A stretch of 59,084 nucleotides of DNA, taken from DATJBF01 sp035516795. GTDB taxonomy: Bacteria; Verrucomicrobiota; Verrucomicrobiia; Palsa-1439. The stretch spans positions 1 through 59,084 of the forward strand of contig DATIZX010000051.1 in the NCBI GenBank assembly GCA_035516795.1, in the 5' to 3' direction. Below, one piece after another: positions 16,537-24,925 of the stretch. Within the stretch, counting starts at the first letter, position 1, and every line of letters begins with the position of its first letter. The translations under genes and the position numbers were made by a program. The notes below the pieces were generated by a model. The model saw only the letters and a program-made list of their open reading frames with translations, was not told the origin of the DNA and made no database searches.

Positions 16537-17723
16537 TTCAGTTTCGCCATCGCAGTATCCAGTAAATTATAGGCCTGCTCCAGCTCGTCGAACGAACGAT
16601 GCACCCAGCGGCTCCCCCAATAAAAGTTACAGCTCGTCTCTGCCGTCAGAATGCGATCGTACGCCTGGCAAATCAGTTGCCGGATTTCCTCCCGGTCGCC
16701 GGAATGGCCATTGTTGTCAAATGTCGTCTTCACCTGTTGGTAGTAGGCACTGGCATTACGGATTTCGTCCCAACCCCGCTTTTGGGCCAGTGAGCCGGTC
16801 CATTGAGTAAAGTCGCCGCCCCAATGATGGTCGGTATTCCACGCGCCCCGGTGGACCTCAACCTCCTCAGTTGGCGGGTATTTGTTCAAGAACTCGCTGA
16901 TATGAATCGGCGTGAAACCGAGCGTGCCGGCGCGATAGCGGTCGAGCAATGGCCGGTAAAAGAATCCCCAAAACCCACCTTCGACGCATGTCGTGCGGAA
17001 CCAGCCGCCATTTTCGCCATCGCTCCACGTTGTCACCAGCGCCGGGAAGTCGCAGTGCTTCGTGCGCTGCTGCACCTCGTATTGAAACCAGCCCGGATCG
17101 AGGCCGCTGAGTTGCGCGTTCGATAATTCGCGGTCGCGTGGGATCACAACGATCTCGGCGCCGCCATACCGGGCGAGGTATGGCCGGTAACGCTGCTCTT
17201 CCCAACGCATCGGTCGTTTTGGCTTGATGTACCAGCAGTCCACGATGACATAGCGGTAACCCTGCCGCGCCAGCAGCGGAATCATTTCCATGCAGAATCC
17301 CATTTCGGGGGGCCAGAAACCGGGGAATTGGTCCCGGCCCAGCAAATGCCGACCGAGACCGCGCCACCACTCCGTTTGCGCTTCCCAGTCGCTGGCCGGG
17401 ACGAGCGGGTACACGGGGTGGTAGAGACCAGTGCCGAGAAACTCGATGTTGGAACGCCGGTAACGGTCGAGGAAGTCGGCAACATTGACCACATCGGCAA
17501 ACGTCTCGCGTACACCGGGGTCTTCCAATTGTTTTAGCAGCGTGCCAGAGAAATCCATGTGTAGCCGGGCGACGTCCGCGTAACCTTCGAGCATCCGCGT
17601 CGGCCGGTCGTAGCACCAGAGAATCTGTTTGGCCTCCCAGCGCTCCGGCGAGTTGTGGAGTGCAATCAGGTTGCCGAGCGGCTGGTGCATATTCAACCCC
17701 AGTGCGTGATAAACCTCAGCCAT
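16533..17723 (-). CDS. GH57-family glycoside hydrolase (first copy)
   Basis: 396 residues from the ATG at 17723, chosen because it places ALGLNMHQPLGNL near the N-terminus as in the family. A frame 26 codons longer would overlap GlgB further. GH57 features: NIEFLGTGLYHPVYPL, FPGFWPPEMGF, TTWSDGENGGWF, and the C-terminal ETSCNFYWGSRWVHR. Likely a cytosolic alpha-glucan-acting enzyme (amylase or 4-alpha-glucanotransferase). The start overlaps the GlgB stop by eight bases (ATGGCTGA) and the stop overlaps the GH13 start by four, so three genes form a coupled series. Confidence 0.9.
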   Translation of the reverse strand: MAEVYHALGLNMHQPLGNLIALHNSPERWEAKQILWCYDRPTRMLEGYADVARLHMDFSGTLLKQLEDPGVRETFADVVNVADFLDRYRRSNIEFLGTGLYHPVYPLVPASDWEAQTEWWRGLGRHLLGRDQFPGFWPPEMGFCMEMIPLLARQGYRYVIVDCWYIKPKRPMRWEEQRYRPYLARYGGAEIVVIPRDRELSNAQLSGLDPGWFQYEVQQRTKHCDFPALVTTWSDGENGGWFRTTCVEGGFWGFFYRPLLDRYRAGTLGFTPIHISEFLNKYPPTEEVEVHRGAWNTDHHWGGDFTQWTGSLAQKRGWDEIRNASAYYQQVKTTFDNNGHSGDREEIRQLICQAYDRILTAETSCNFYWGSRWVHRSFDELEQAYNLLDTAMAKLK

Positions 17724-19839
17724 GGGTAGCCTCCGTTGGAGCGGGACGGGTAAGCGCTCTGAAGCTTGAGTTAATGCCGGCGGAACCGTTACCATTTCCA
17801 CTCTCGATTTCGGCAGGGACCGAAACGTCCTTGCGTTCCGCGCTCGCCGGTTCGTACACGAAGAACAAGGCAGCGAGTGACGGGATGGTGAGGTTCAATG
17901 AATGCGGCCGCCCGTGCCAGCCACGATCCTCCGTGCTCACGCCGCCGTTGTTGCCGGCGCCGCTGCCGCCGTACTCGCGGGCATCGCTGTTGAGCAGTTC
18001 GCGCCAAGTATCCGGCCAAGGAACCCCCACGCGGTAGTTACGCAATACGCCGGGCAAAAAATGGCACACAACCAGAACGGCTTGCTTGTTGCCGCGCCCT
18101 TTGCGCAGGAAGCTGAGCACCTGGTTCGTGTGATCCTGACAATCCACCCACTCGAACCCGGCCGGATCACAGTCCAGTTCGTGCAGCGCCGGCCATTGGG
18201 CGTAGGCGTGATTGAGGTCGCGCACCCAGCGCTGGATGCCGCGATGGCCCGGTTCATTAAGTAGATGCCAGTCAAGACTCTGATCGTGATTCCATTCGCG
18301 TTGTTGGGCAAATTCGCCGCCCATGAACAACAGTTTCTTACCTGGCTGACCGTGAAGATAACCATACAACAAGCGCAGCCCGGCGAATTTGTCCCAGGCG
18401 CTGCCGGGCATCTTGTTCAGCAATGAGCGCTTGCAGTGCACCACCTCGTCGTGCGACAGCGGCAACATGAAATTTTCGGTAAACGCATAGAGCATTCGAA
18501 ATGTGAGTTTGTTCAACCAACTCCGCCGTACGTGGAATGGTTTGCTCGTGTACTCCAGCGTGTCGTGCATCCAGCCCATGTCCCACTTGAAGGTGAACCC
18601 CAATCCACCCTCGCGCGTTGGACCCGAGACCTTCGGGTAAGCCGTCGCTTCTTCCGCGCACGTCGGGACATCAGGAAATTCCGCGGCCAGCTCCTCGTGC
18701 AAGCGCTGCAGAAACAAGACCGCGTCCAAATTCTCACGCCCGCCATTGCGATTGGGAGCCCACTGCCCCGGCTTGCGGCAATAATCGTGGTAAAGCATGA
18801 ACGACACGGCATCCGCCCGTAATCCGTCCACGTGATAGTGACGTAGCCAAAACAACGCGTTGCTCAGCAAAAAGCTGCGGACTTCGGGCCGTCCATAATC
18901 GAACAGCACGCTGCGCCATTCGGGATGGTGGTGGTTGCGTGGGTCTTCATGTTCGTACAGGCAGGCGCCGTCAAACCGAGCCAGACCAAATCCGTCGTAA
19001 GGGAAATGCAGTGGAACCCAGTCGAGGATCACCCCGATACCTTGCTGATGCAGGTAGTCCACGAAATACATCAAGTCTTGCGGTGTCCCGTAGCGGCCGG
19101 TCGGGGCAAAGAACCCGGTTGGCTGGTATCCCCACGAACCGTAAAACGGATGCTCGGCCAGTGGCAACAGTTCCACATGTGTAAATCCCATGTCCCGGGC
19201 GTAACCGGCCAGTTTCGGCGCCAGTTCGCGATAGGTCAGCCAGCGGTTGCTCTCCTCCGGCATCCGCATCCACGAACCGGCGTGGACCTCGTAAATCGAG
19301 ATCGCCCGGGCCAGCCAGTCCTGGGCGCGACGCCGCTCCAGCCACGCGGCATCCCCCCACGCGTAATCGAGATTCCAAACGATAGATGCCGACCGTGGCG
19401 GTACTTCGCCGCGAAATGCTAACGGGTCGGCCTTTTCCAAGACCTGGCCGTTCAACGCCGAGACGATCCGAAACTTATAATACGCGCCCTGTGGAACCCG
19501 GGAGACAAACGTTTCCCAAATTCCGGAATTACCCCAGCGTCGTAAGGGATGCGCTCCGGTCTGCCAGTCGTTGAAGTCGCCGACGACAAACACTTGCGCC
19601 GCCTGCGGCGCCCAAACGGCAAAATACACGCCTTCATCACCCCAGGCGCCCACCAGGTGAGCGCCTAATTTGCTGTACAAGCTGGAGTGCCGCCCCTTGA
19701 CGAAGTGCTCAAGATCGTCTTCCGTCAACAAACTGAAGGCGGAGGGGTTCTTTCTCTCCGCCAGCGCCGTTGTGGGGCGAAAAGCCTCCTCCGTAGGGAA
19801 CAGTGGTTCCCTGAGAAGTTCTGCAAGCGTCGCAGACAC
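17716..19839 (-). CDS. glgB: 1,4-alpha-glucan branching enzyme
   Basis: 707 residues, GTG start. An N-terminal CBM48 (about 55-150: VYFAVWAPQAAQVFVVGDFN) precedes a GH13 barrel and a beta C-domain. Catalytic residues: D343 in DGLRADAVSF, E396 in CAEEATAYP (53 residues later, the same spacing as in E. coli GlgB D405/E458), and the third Asp in LPLSHDEVVH. HPFYGSWGYQPTGFFAP is the branching-enzyme hallmark. It introduces alpha-1,6 branches into glycogen. A C-terminal extension of about 80 residues, Gly/Asn-rich in part, is looser than usual. It starts 10 bases after the CBM48 gene. Confidence 0.95.
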   Translation of the reverse strand: MSATLAELLREPLFPTEEAFRPTTALAERKNPSAFSLLTEDDLEHFVKGRHSSLYSKLGAHLVGAWGDEGVYFAVWAPQAAQVFVVGDFNDWQTGAHPLRRWGNSGIWETFVSRVPQGAYYKFRIVSALNGQVLEKADPLAFRGEVPPRSASIVWNLDYAWGDAAWLERRRAQDWLARAISIYEVHAGSWMRMPEESNRWLTYRELAPKLAGYARDMGFTHVELLPLAEHPFYGSWGYQPTGFFAPTGRYGTPQDLMYFVDYLHQQGIGVILDWVPLHFPYDGFGLARFDGACLYEHEDPRNHHHPEWRSVLFDYGRPEVRSFLLSNALFWLRHYHVDGLRADAVSFMLYHDYCRKPGQWAPNRNGGRENLDAVLFLQRLHEELAAEFPDVPTCAEEATAYPKVSGPTREGGLGFTFKWDMGWMHDTLEYTSKPFHVRRSWLNKLTFRMLYAFTENFMLPLSHDEVVHCKRSLLNKMPGSAWDKFAGLRLLYGYLHGQPGKKLLFMGGEFAQQREWNHDQSLDWHLLNEPGHRGIQRWVRDLNHAYAQWPALHELDCDPAGFEWVDCQDHTNQVLSFLRKGRGNKQAVLVVCHFLPGVLRNYRVGVPWPDTWRELLNSDAREYGGSGAGNNGGVSTEDRGWHGRPHSLNLTIPSLAALFFVYEPASAERKDVSVPAEIESGNGNGSAGINSSFRALTRPAPTEATHG

Positions 19840-19849
19840 CGGTCGATGG

Positions 19850-20206
19850 CTATTCTGCGGCAGCCATGGCCGGCTGCGGCCGACTACGAGCCGTCAGTAC
19901 CGAATTGCGCCCGCCATGCGGATTGGGAACCGTTTCCTTCGCCGCCGGATCCTCTCGCCACTGGCCGTCCACGACAAACCGGTATTCATAGCGGCCAGGC
20001 GACAGAGGCAACGTCACGCGCCAAACTCCTCCTGATTCCCTGCGGAGCGGCGTTTGCCGCGGGTCCCAGCCGTTGAAGCTCCCCGCCACAAAGACGGAGT
20101 GCGCGTCGGGTGCCGCCAGCTTGAACTCGACGGTGCCTTCCTCCGGCTCAGGTTTGGCAGCGAGACGACTCGTGCTTGCCATTTGGCGATACCTTTTCGT
20201 TGTCAT
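19850..20206 (-). CDS. Small CBM48/AMPK-type glycogen-binding domain protein
   Basis: 118 residues from the ATG at 20206, behind AAAGGA. One E-set/CBM48 domain fills most of it: VEFKLAAPDAHSVFVAGSFN, WDPRQTPLRR, GVWRVTLPLSPGRYEYRFVV, DGQWREDP. The Trp, Lys/Arg and NPHGG loop match the AMPK-beta glycogen-binding module. There is no catalytic domain, so it probably tethers proteins to glycogen or helps a partner enzyme. It lies between the synthase-like GT4 gene (42 bases) and glgB (10 bases), where an accessory role in glycogen granule formation is natural. A Pro/Ala-rich tail ends the protein. Confidence 0.85.
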   Translation of the reverse strand: MTTKRYRQMASTSRLAAKPEPEEGTVEFKLAAPDAHSVFVAGSFNGWDPRQTPLRRESGGVWRVTLPLSPGRYEYRFVVDGQWREDPAAKETVPNPHGGRNSVLTARSRPQPAMAAAE

Positions 20207-20248
20207 TGTTTCATCCTTTCTTTCCACTCGGTTCTACGCTTCGATGTT

Positions 20249-21409
20249 TTAGCAGCGGTAACACTGTTCGGTGGTCGCTGCGATCTTGTCCCAAGAAAAT
20301 GCCGATTCGGCCGCGACCCGGCCATTGTGCCCCATCCAGCGCCCCCACTCCCAATTCGTGGCCAACGTGCCCAATCCCCACCCAACCGACTCGACGGTCG
20401 GGTAAATCTTGAGACCATTGACGTTGTGCCAGATGAACTCGTTTGGTCCTCCGTTGAGGGAAGCGATTACCGGTTTGCCCGCCGCCCAACCTTCGAGTAC
20501 GGTGATTCCGAATGGCTCATTGCGGCTCGGTACCGCCACTACATCGCAGGCGCGGTACAGATCAATCAGCGCCTGTCCGTTGTGGTAGCCGAGGAAACGG
20601 GTGGCATGGGCCACTCCGAGCTGATGAGCACGCTGTTCCAGACTCCCGCGCATGTAACCATCTCCTGCGAAGACGAATCTCGTCCTCGGATAATGGCGCA
20701 ACAATCCGGGCACGGCTTCCAGTAGCAGGTCTGGTCCTTTCTGCGCGCTCAGCCGACCGCTGAACAACACCAACGGATCAAGCGGTCCGACTCCATAGCG
20801 GCTTTTGACCGCACCGGCGTCGATCCAGCCATCGAACTTGTGGACCGGAACGCCGTTATAGATCACCCAGCACTTCCAGTCGGGCAGGTTGTACATCCAC
20901 ATCAACTCTCCTTTGAGCGCGCCGCTGACGGCGATTACCCGGTCGGCGCAGTAGGTGCCATGCCGCTCGTGATCGCGGACGCGCGCACAGACGCCGTTCC
21001 AGAAATGATTGCCGCAACGGCCGTACTCCGTCGAGTGCATGGTCAAAATCGCCCGATGATCTGGTCGGCCTTGCTTGATCCAAACCATGGCATTCGCGGC
21101 CAGCCAGTCGTGGGCATGAACGACGTCGTAATGTCCAAAGGTGTCCTCGTGCCGGAAAAAGTGCCAGACAAATGACCGGCACATCTCCTGAATCTCGTCG
21201 GTCAAATTGCGATATAGGTTATGCGGGCAATAGTGATACCAGACGCCATCATGGCAGAATACGCCCCCGGTCCCGTAAGTGGGACGGGTGAACACATGCA
21301 CCTCGTGCCCTTTTCGTTGCATGGCCGCCGCCAATTCCGTCACATGCGCCGCCACACCCCCAACGGCATGCCCGTGGAGCACTTCCCAAGAGAACATTGC
21401 GATCTTCAT
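20249..21409 (-). CDS. GT4-family glycosyltransferase, glycogen synthase-like
   Basis: 386 residues from the ATG at 21409, behind AGGAGG at 12 bases. GT-B fold: an N-terminal domain beginning MKIAMFSWEVLHG with the glycine loop VGGVAAHVTELA and YDVVHAHDWLA, and a C-terminal donor domain with FSGRLSAQKGPDLLLEAV, FVFAGDGYM, and the nucleotide-sugar motif SRNEPFGITVLEGWAAGKPV. Its position heading an operon with a glycogen-binding protein and GlgB argues for an ADP- or UDP-glucose-using glycogen synthase or an alpha-maltose-1-phosphate synthase (GlgM-like). No glgC is seen in the window. The long run of minus-strand genes begins here, so the promoter is expected in 21410-21799. Confidence 0.88.
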   Translation of the reverse strand: MKIAMFSWEVLHGHAVGGVAAHVTELAAAMQRKGHEVHVFTRPTYGTGGVFCHDGVWYHYCPHNLYRNLTDEIQEMCRSFVWHFFRHEDTFGHYDVVHAHDWLAANAMVWIKQGRPDHRAILTMHSTEYGRCGNHFWNGVCARVRDHERHGTYCADRVIAVSGALKGELMWMYNLPDWKCWVIYNGVPVHKFDGWIDAGAVKSRYGVGPLDPLVLFSGRLSAQKGPDLLLEAVPGLLRHYPRTRFVFAGDGYMRGSLEQRAHQLGVAHATRFLGYHNGQALIDLYRACDVVAVPSRNEPFGITVLEGWAAGKPVIASLNGGPNEFIWHNVNGLKIYPTVESVGWGLGTLATNWEWGRWMGHNGRVAAESAFSWDKIAATTEQCYRC

Positions 21410-21799
21410 CGGTTCACCGGACCTCCTGGCAGGCGACTGCCTTGTGAGACAACACACGTACTCTCCTCGCCCAGCCAAGGGAAAGTCGTGCTATTGCTGC
21501 GAAACATCAGCCAACCAAAACGTCAACTTCCCTGCTTTCAGAGGCCGGGGCGTGAACTCTCGACAGTAACCTTCCCGTCATCCGATAGCGTCCCATTATC
21601 CTCCTCTCTGTGCTGCACTACCTCCTTCTTGCATTGCTCATCCCGGCCATGCTGCCGCCACGTAGGTGCCAGCCGGCAGCCGCATCCTTCAAGTCAGGTT
21701 CTGAACTCCTTTACTCAGCGGGCTCGCGCGGAGACGCCCCTGTTTGTGACGCAGAAGCGATTTCCTTCGCGCGAGCCGCACTTGAATCCTCGGCTGCTT
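21410..21799. other. Gap upstream of the glycogen operon
   Basis: About 390 bases without a supportable gene. It should hold the promoter for the minus-strand glycogen operon, but I could not pick out a confident -35/-10 pair. Frames found here are short and lack ribosome-binding sites. Confidence 0.35.
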
Positions 21800-22489
21800 T
21801 TACGAATGCCAGAATCCCCACAAGCGACTGCTCAAAGCCGCGCCGCTAAAGGCAATTGTGGCACTGACTGCCAGCAGGCCGATGACTGTCAGCATCGTCC
21901 ACTGGATGTGCAACAGGGCCAGGATGCCCAACACTACCGCGCCCAAGCCAGCAAGCACCTGTAGGCTCGTCGCCGCCGCGACAGCTTCGCGGGCCATCAG
22001 ATGATAGCTGCGGTCTGTTTCGCCGCCGGTCATCCGCAGGTAGTTGAGCTTGCTTGTTGCGCCGCAGGTCAGGATCAGAGCGCCGCCAAACGTGATCGCC
22101 ACGATCGGCAACAACACCGTTTCGGCCACGCCCAATAGCGTGAGCAAACCCAAAACGATCCCGGCGCCTCCGGCCACGAACGTTGCGGTAACGCCGCTTC
22201 CCAATTCCGCTGCCGTGCTCCACGTGCCGGATTCAGCCTCATGGATCACATGCGTATAACGCGCCCCCATCGCCCAGCCCTGCAATATGAATGCGGAACC
22301 AATAACGAGGGCCACCACTGCGGTCAGAATTGTGCTCGCCATTCCGGCTAGCGCAATGCACGTAAGCACTATTCCGCCCACACCCGCGATGGCCTCCACC
22401 ATCGAACCCGTGGTTACGATTTCTGCAGTCCTTCCAATCTCCCCCGGGCTTTCCATCCCGTGAGTTGCTGCATGAACTTCCGTTGTCAT
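21800..22489 (-). CDS. Polytopic membrane protein of unknown function
   Basis: 229 residues, ATG start with an A/G-rich upstream (AAAGAAAGGAG). A soluble N-terminal stretch of about 30 residues is followed by six or so hydrophobic helices: MVEAIAGVGGIVLTCIALAG, ILTAVVALVIGSAFILQGWA, then two central Gly/Ala-rich helices and two at the C-terminus (VLAGLGAVVLGILALLHI, LTVIGLLAVSATIAFSGAAL). The helices fall into two similar halves, suggesting an internal duplication. No catalytic or transport signature was recognised. It stands alone between two gaps. Confidence 0.75.
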   Translation of the reverse strand: MTTEVHAATHGMESPGEIGRTAEIVTTGSMVEAIAGVGGIVLTCIALAGMASTILTAVVALVIGSAFILQGWAMGARYTHVIHEAESGTWSTAAELGSGVTATFVAGGAGIVLGLLTLLGVAETVLLPIVAITFGGALILTCGATSKLNYLRMTGGETDRSYHLMAREAVAAATSLQVLAGLGAVVLGILALLHIQWTMLTVIGLLAVSATIAFSGAALSSRLWGFWHS

Positions 22490-23062
22490 AACGACTCCTT
22501 TCTTTCATCTTTCTTTCTGCCTTGTAAGCACGCTTCCTTGGCGGAAGCGCTCGCAAAGAACAACAAATCGCATCCTTTGCCGAAAATGGTTCACGCCGAG
22601 TTTTACGCGGCATTGGAGGTTCAGTCGTAACTGGAATCCGGGGTGCTCCCGAGCACCCTCATCCACACGCCTGCCTCCTTTCTATCCAACACCAACGTAG
22701 GCTGATGAATTTGCGTCGGCAATCGGAAGCGGGAGGAATTCAGGATAGGGCATTGCCCTATATCAGCAAACTGCCGTCAGCAGGCCTTCCGTTGCCTAAC
22801 CGAGCCCAAATACGGCAAACGGACGGATTTGTCTGCCGCCGCTGCGGTGGTTTAAGTCCACCAGGGCTGAATTCGCCCACAAAGAAGGCTCTGGTCAACC
22901 CGGTTTCACTTACCATCGAGGAGGAGGTCCGGAGACCCACAAATAAACGGGTACAAAAAGCACTGCGACCTGCTGGTCTCCACCGCCCGTCGTATGTTTG
23001 CAGTTGGACCGGGTCAAATGTTGCCTTGGTAACGAGGCCTTCCCGCCGATGAATCGTCTCGC
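22490..23062. other. Gene-free stretch between membrane protein and ABC exporter
   Basis: About 570 bases. A 115-codon plus-strand frame (22705-23052) exists but is Arg/Pro-rich, lacks a ribosome-binding site and matches nothing known to me. No RNA gene or clear repeat recognised. Confidence 0.35.
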
Positions 23063-24925
23063 TTAACCGCGCACGAATTGACGATACAGTTCGGCGTAGG
23101 TGCCATTGGCCGCCAGTAATTGCGCGTGCACCCCCCGCTCGACGATTTTGCCGTGATCGAGCACCAGCACCAAATCCGCATGACGGATCGTGCTGAGGCG
23201 GTGAGCGACGACGAAGCTGGTGCGGCCCTGCAGCAACGTCGCCAACGCCCGTTGTATACGCGCTTCGGTGACGGCGTCGACCGAGCTGGTTGCCTCGTCC
23301 AAAATCAAAATGCGCGGATCCGCCAGCATGGCCCGGGCAAAACACACCAGTTGACGTTGACCGAGCGAAAGATTCGCGCCCCGTTCGCCCACCTGGGTCG
23401 CAAATCCCGCCGATAACGAGCCGATCACATCCAGAAAGTCGAGCCGCCGAACAATGGCGACGATTTCTTCGTCGGTCGCGTTGGGTTTGCCGAAGCGGAT
23501 GTTGTCGGAGACGGAACCCGTGAAGAGAAAATTCTGCTGGCTCACAATTCCCATTTGACGATGAAGTGAGTCGCCATTGATCGCCCGGGTATCCATCCCA
23601 TCGATCAGGACCGAACCCTTCTCGGGCAGATAGAATTTTGTGATCAGGTTGATCATCGAGCTTTTGCCGCTACCGGTGTGGCCGACCAACGCCACGGTTT
23701 GACCTGGTTCCGCCGCGAACGACACATCCTTGAGCGCATGACGGTTGGTCCCGTAACCGAAAATGACACCGCGAAATTCGACGCGCGCCCCCGTCGAAAT
23801 TGTGGGAGTGGCGTCCGTTCCCTGCCCGGCTGGGGCTTGTAATTCCGGATGCGGATGCGCCTCTACCACCAGCTCAATCCCCTCGGATGGCTCCTCCCAA
23901 TCCGGCTTGGAATCGAGCAGCCGAAAAACGCGTTCTGCTCCGGCCATCGCGGTCAAGGCCTGGTTATATTGCTGTCCGAGCGGCTGGATCGAACCGAAAA
24001 ACAGGTTCGCCAAGAAGAAGAATTGGATCAGGTTGCCGATGGACATGTGAATGGCGGGATTTAAGACGCGATAGCCGCCCAAGACCAGCAAGGCCGCGGT
24101 GAACACCTGGCTGTTCAGTTCCAGCATTGGCAGGAAAACGCCGGAGGCACGAGCGATGCCGAGATTGTATTTCGAATGATCGGTAATGATATCGGAAAAC
24201 AGTTCGGCGTTCATCTCCTGTCGGGCAAATCCCTGGGTGACGCGGATGCCGGTGACTGACTCAGCAATGACGGAGGTCACGCGGCTCCAACTCTCCTGCA
24301 CTTGCCGGTTCGCCTGGCTCAGCACGCGTCGGAAATGGTAATTCAAGACCGCCAACACCGGCGCCATCGCCAGCACCACGAGAAACAGAACCCAGTCGTA
24401 CCAAAGCATCAACAACGCCGAGACGATCATCTGCCCACCTTGCACGGCGCTGATAAAGAACACATCCTGCACGCCCACCCGCACCGCTTCGGCATCGGAT
24501 GTGTACCGGCTGATGATGCGCCCGATTTTGGTGCGCGTATAAAAACTCATCGGCATCCGCAACAGGTGCAGGAAGAGGTCGCGTCGCAAATCCTGGATGA
24601 CGGCCTCGCCGAGTTCGAGGGCGAACCGCTGCCGGAAATGAAAACAGAATTGTGTCAGAGCCGCAAACGCCAGGAACCCGAGCGCGGCCCAAACCACGCC
24701 ATGCATATCCCGCTGGGTGATCGGCCCGTTGATAATGGCGGCGATCATCCAGGCCAACAGCGGCAATTGAATTGCCCGAATGACGACCAGCGTCAGCAAC
24801 CAGTTCCGCTTGGCAGCATGGGGACGCGTATAGCGGAACAGCCGCAGGATTAAGCCGAATTCCAACGGTCGCTGGTGCGCCTCGACGGCGTCCTCGGGCC
24901 TGAGTTGTGTGAGCGCTCGTTTCAT
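23063..24925 (-). CDS. ABC exporter half-transporter, canonical-ATPase subunit
   Basis: 620 residues: a six-helix type-1 exporter domain (about 45-330) fused to an ATPase. Walker A is GHTGSGKSSM, the signature is LSLGQRQ (LSGGQ altered), and Walker B is LILDEATSSVD with the catalytic Glu. Its ATG overlaps the stop of the upstream half-transporter (ATGA). Together the two halves make a heterodimer of the TM287/288, LmrCD or BmrCD kind, in which one ATP site is degenerate. Here the intact Walker B is on this subunit and the altered signature also belongs to it, as in TM288. Substrate unknown; drugs, lipids or peptides are possible. Confidence 0.92.
   Translation of the reverse strand: MKRALTQLRPEDAVEAHQRPLEFGLILRLFRYTRPHAAKRNWLLTLVVIRAIQLPLLAWMIAAIINGPITQRDMHGVVWAALGFLAFAALTQFCFHFRQRFALELGEAVIQDLRRDLFLHLLRMPMSFYTRTKIGRIISRYTSDAEAVRVGVQDVFFISAVQGGQMIVSALLMLWYDWVLFLVVLAMAPVLAVLNYHFRRVLSQANRQVQESWSRVTSVIAESVTGIRVTQGFARQEMNAELFSDIITDHSKYNLGIARASGVFLPMLELNSQVFTAALLVLGGYRVLNPAIHMSIGNLIQFFFLANLFFGSIQPLGQQYNQALTAMAGAERVFRLLDSKPDWEEPSEGIELVVEAHPHPELQAPAGQGTDATPTISTGARVEFRGVIFGYGTNRHALKDVSFAAEPGQTVALVGHTGSGKSSMINLITKFYLPEKGSVLIDGMDTRAINGDSLHRQMGIVSQQNFLFTGSVSDNIRFGKPNATDEEIVAIVRRLDFLDVIGSLSAGFATQVGERGANLSLGQRQLVCFARAMLADPRILILDEATSSVDAVTEARIQRALATLLQGRTSFVVAHRLSTIRHADLVLVLDHGKIVERGVHAQLLAANGTYAELYRQFVRG

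Noticed and set aside
22705..23052. 115-codon plus-strand frame in the gap before the ABC exporter
   Set aside because: No ribosome-binding site, no homology recognised, Pro/Arg-rich.
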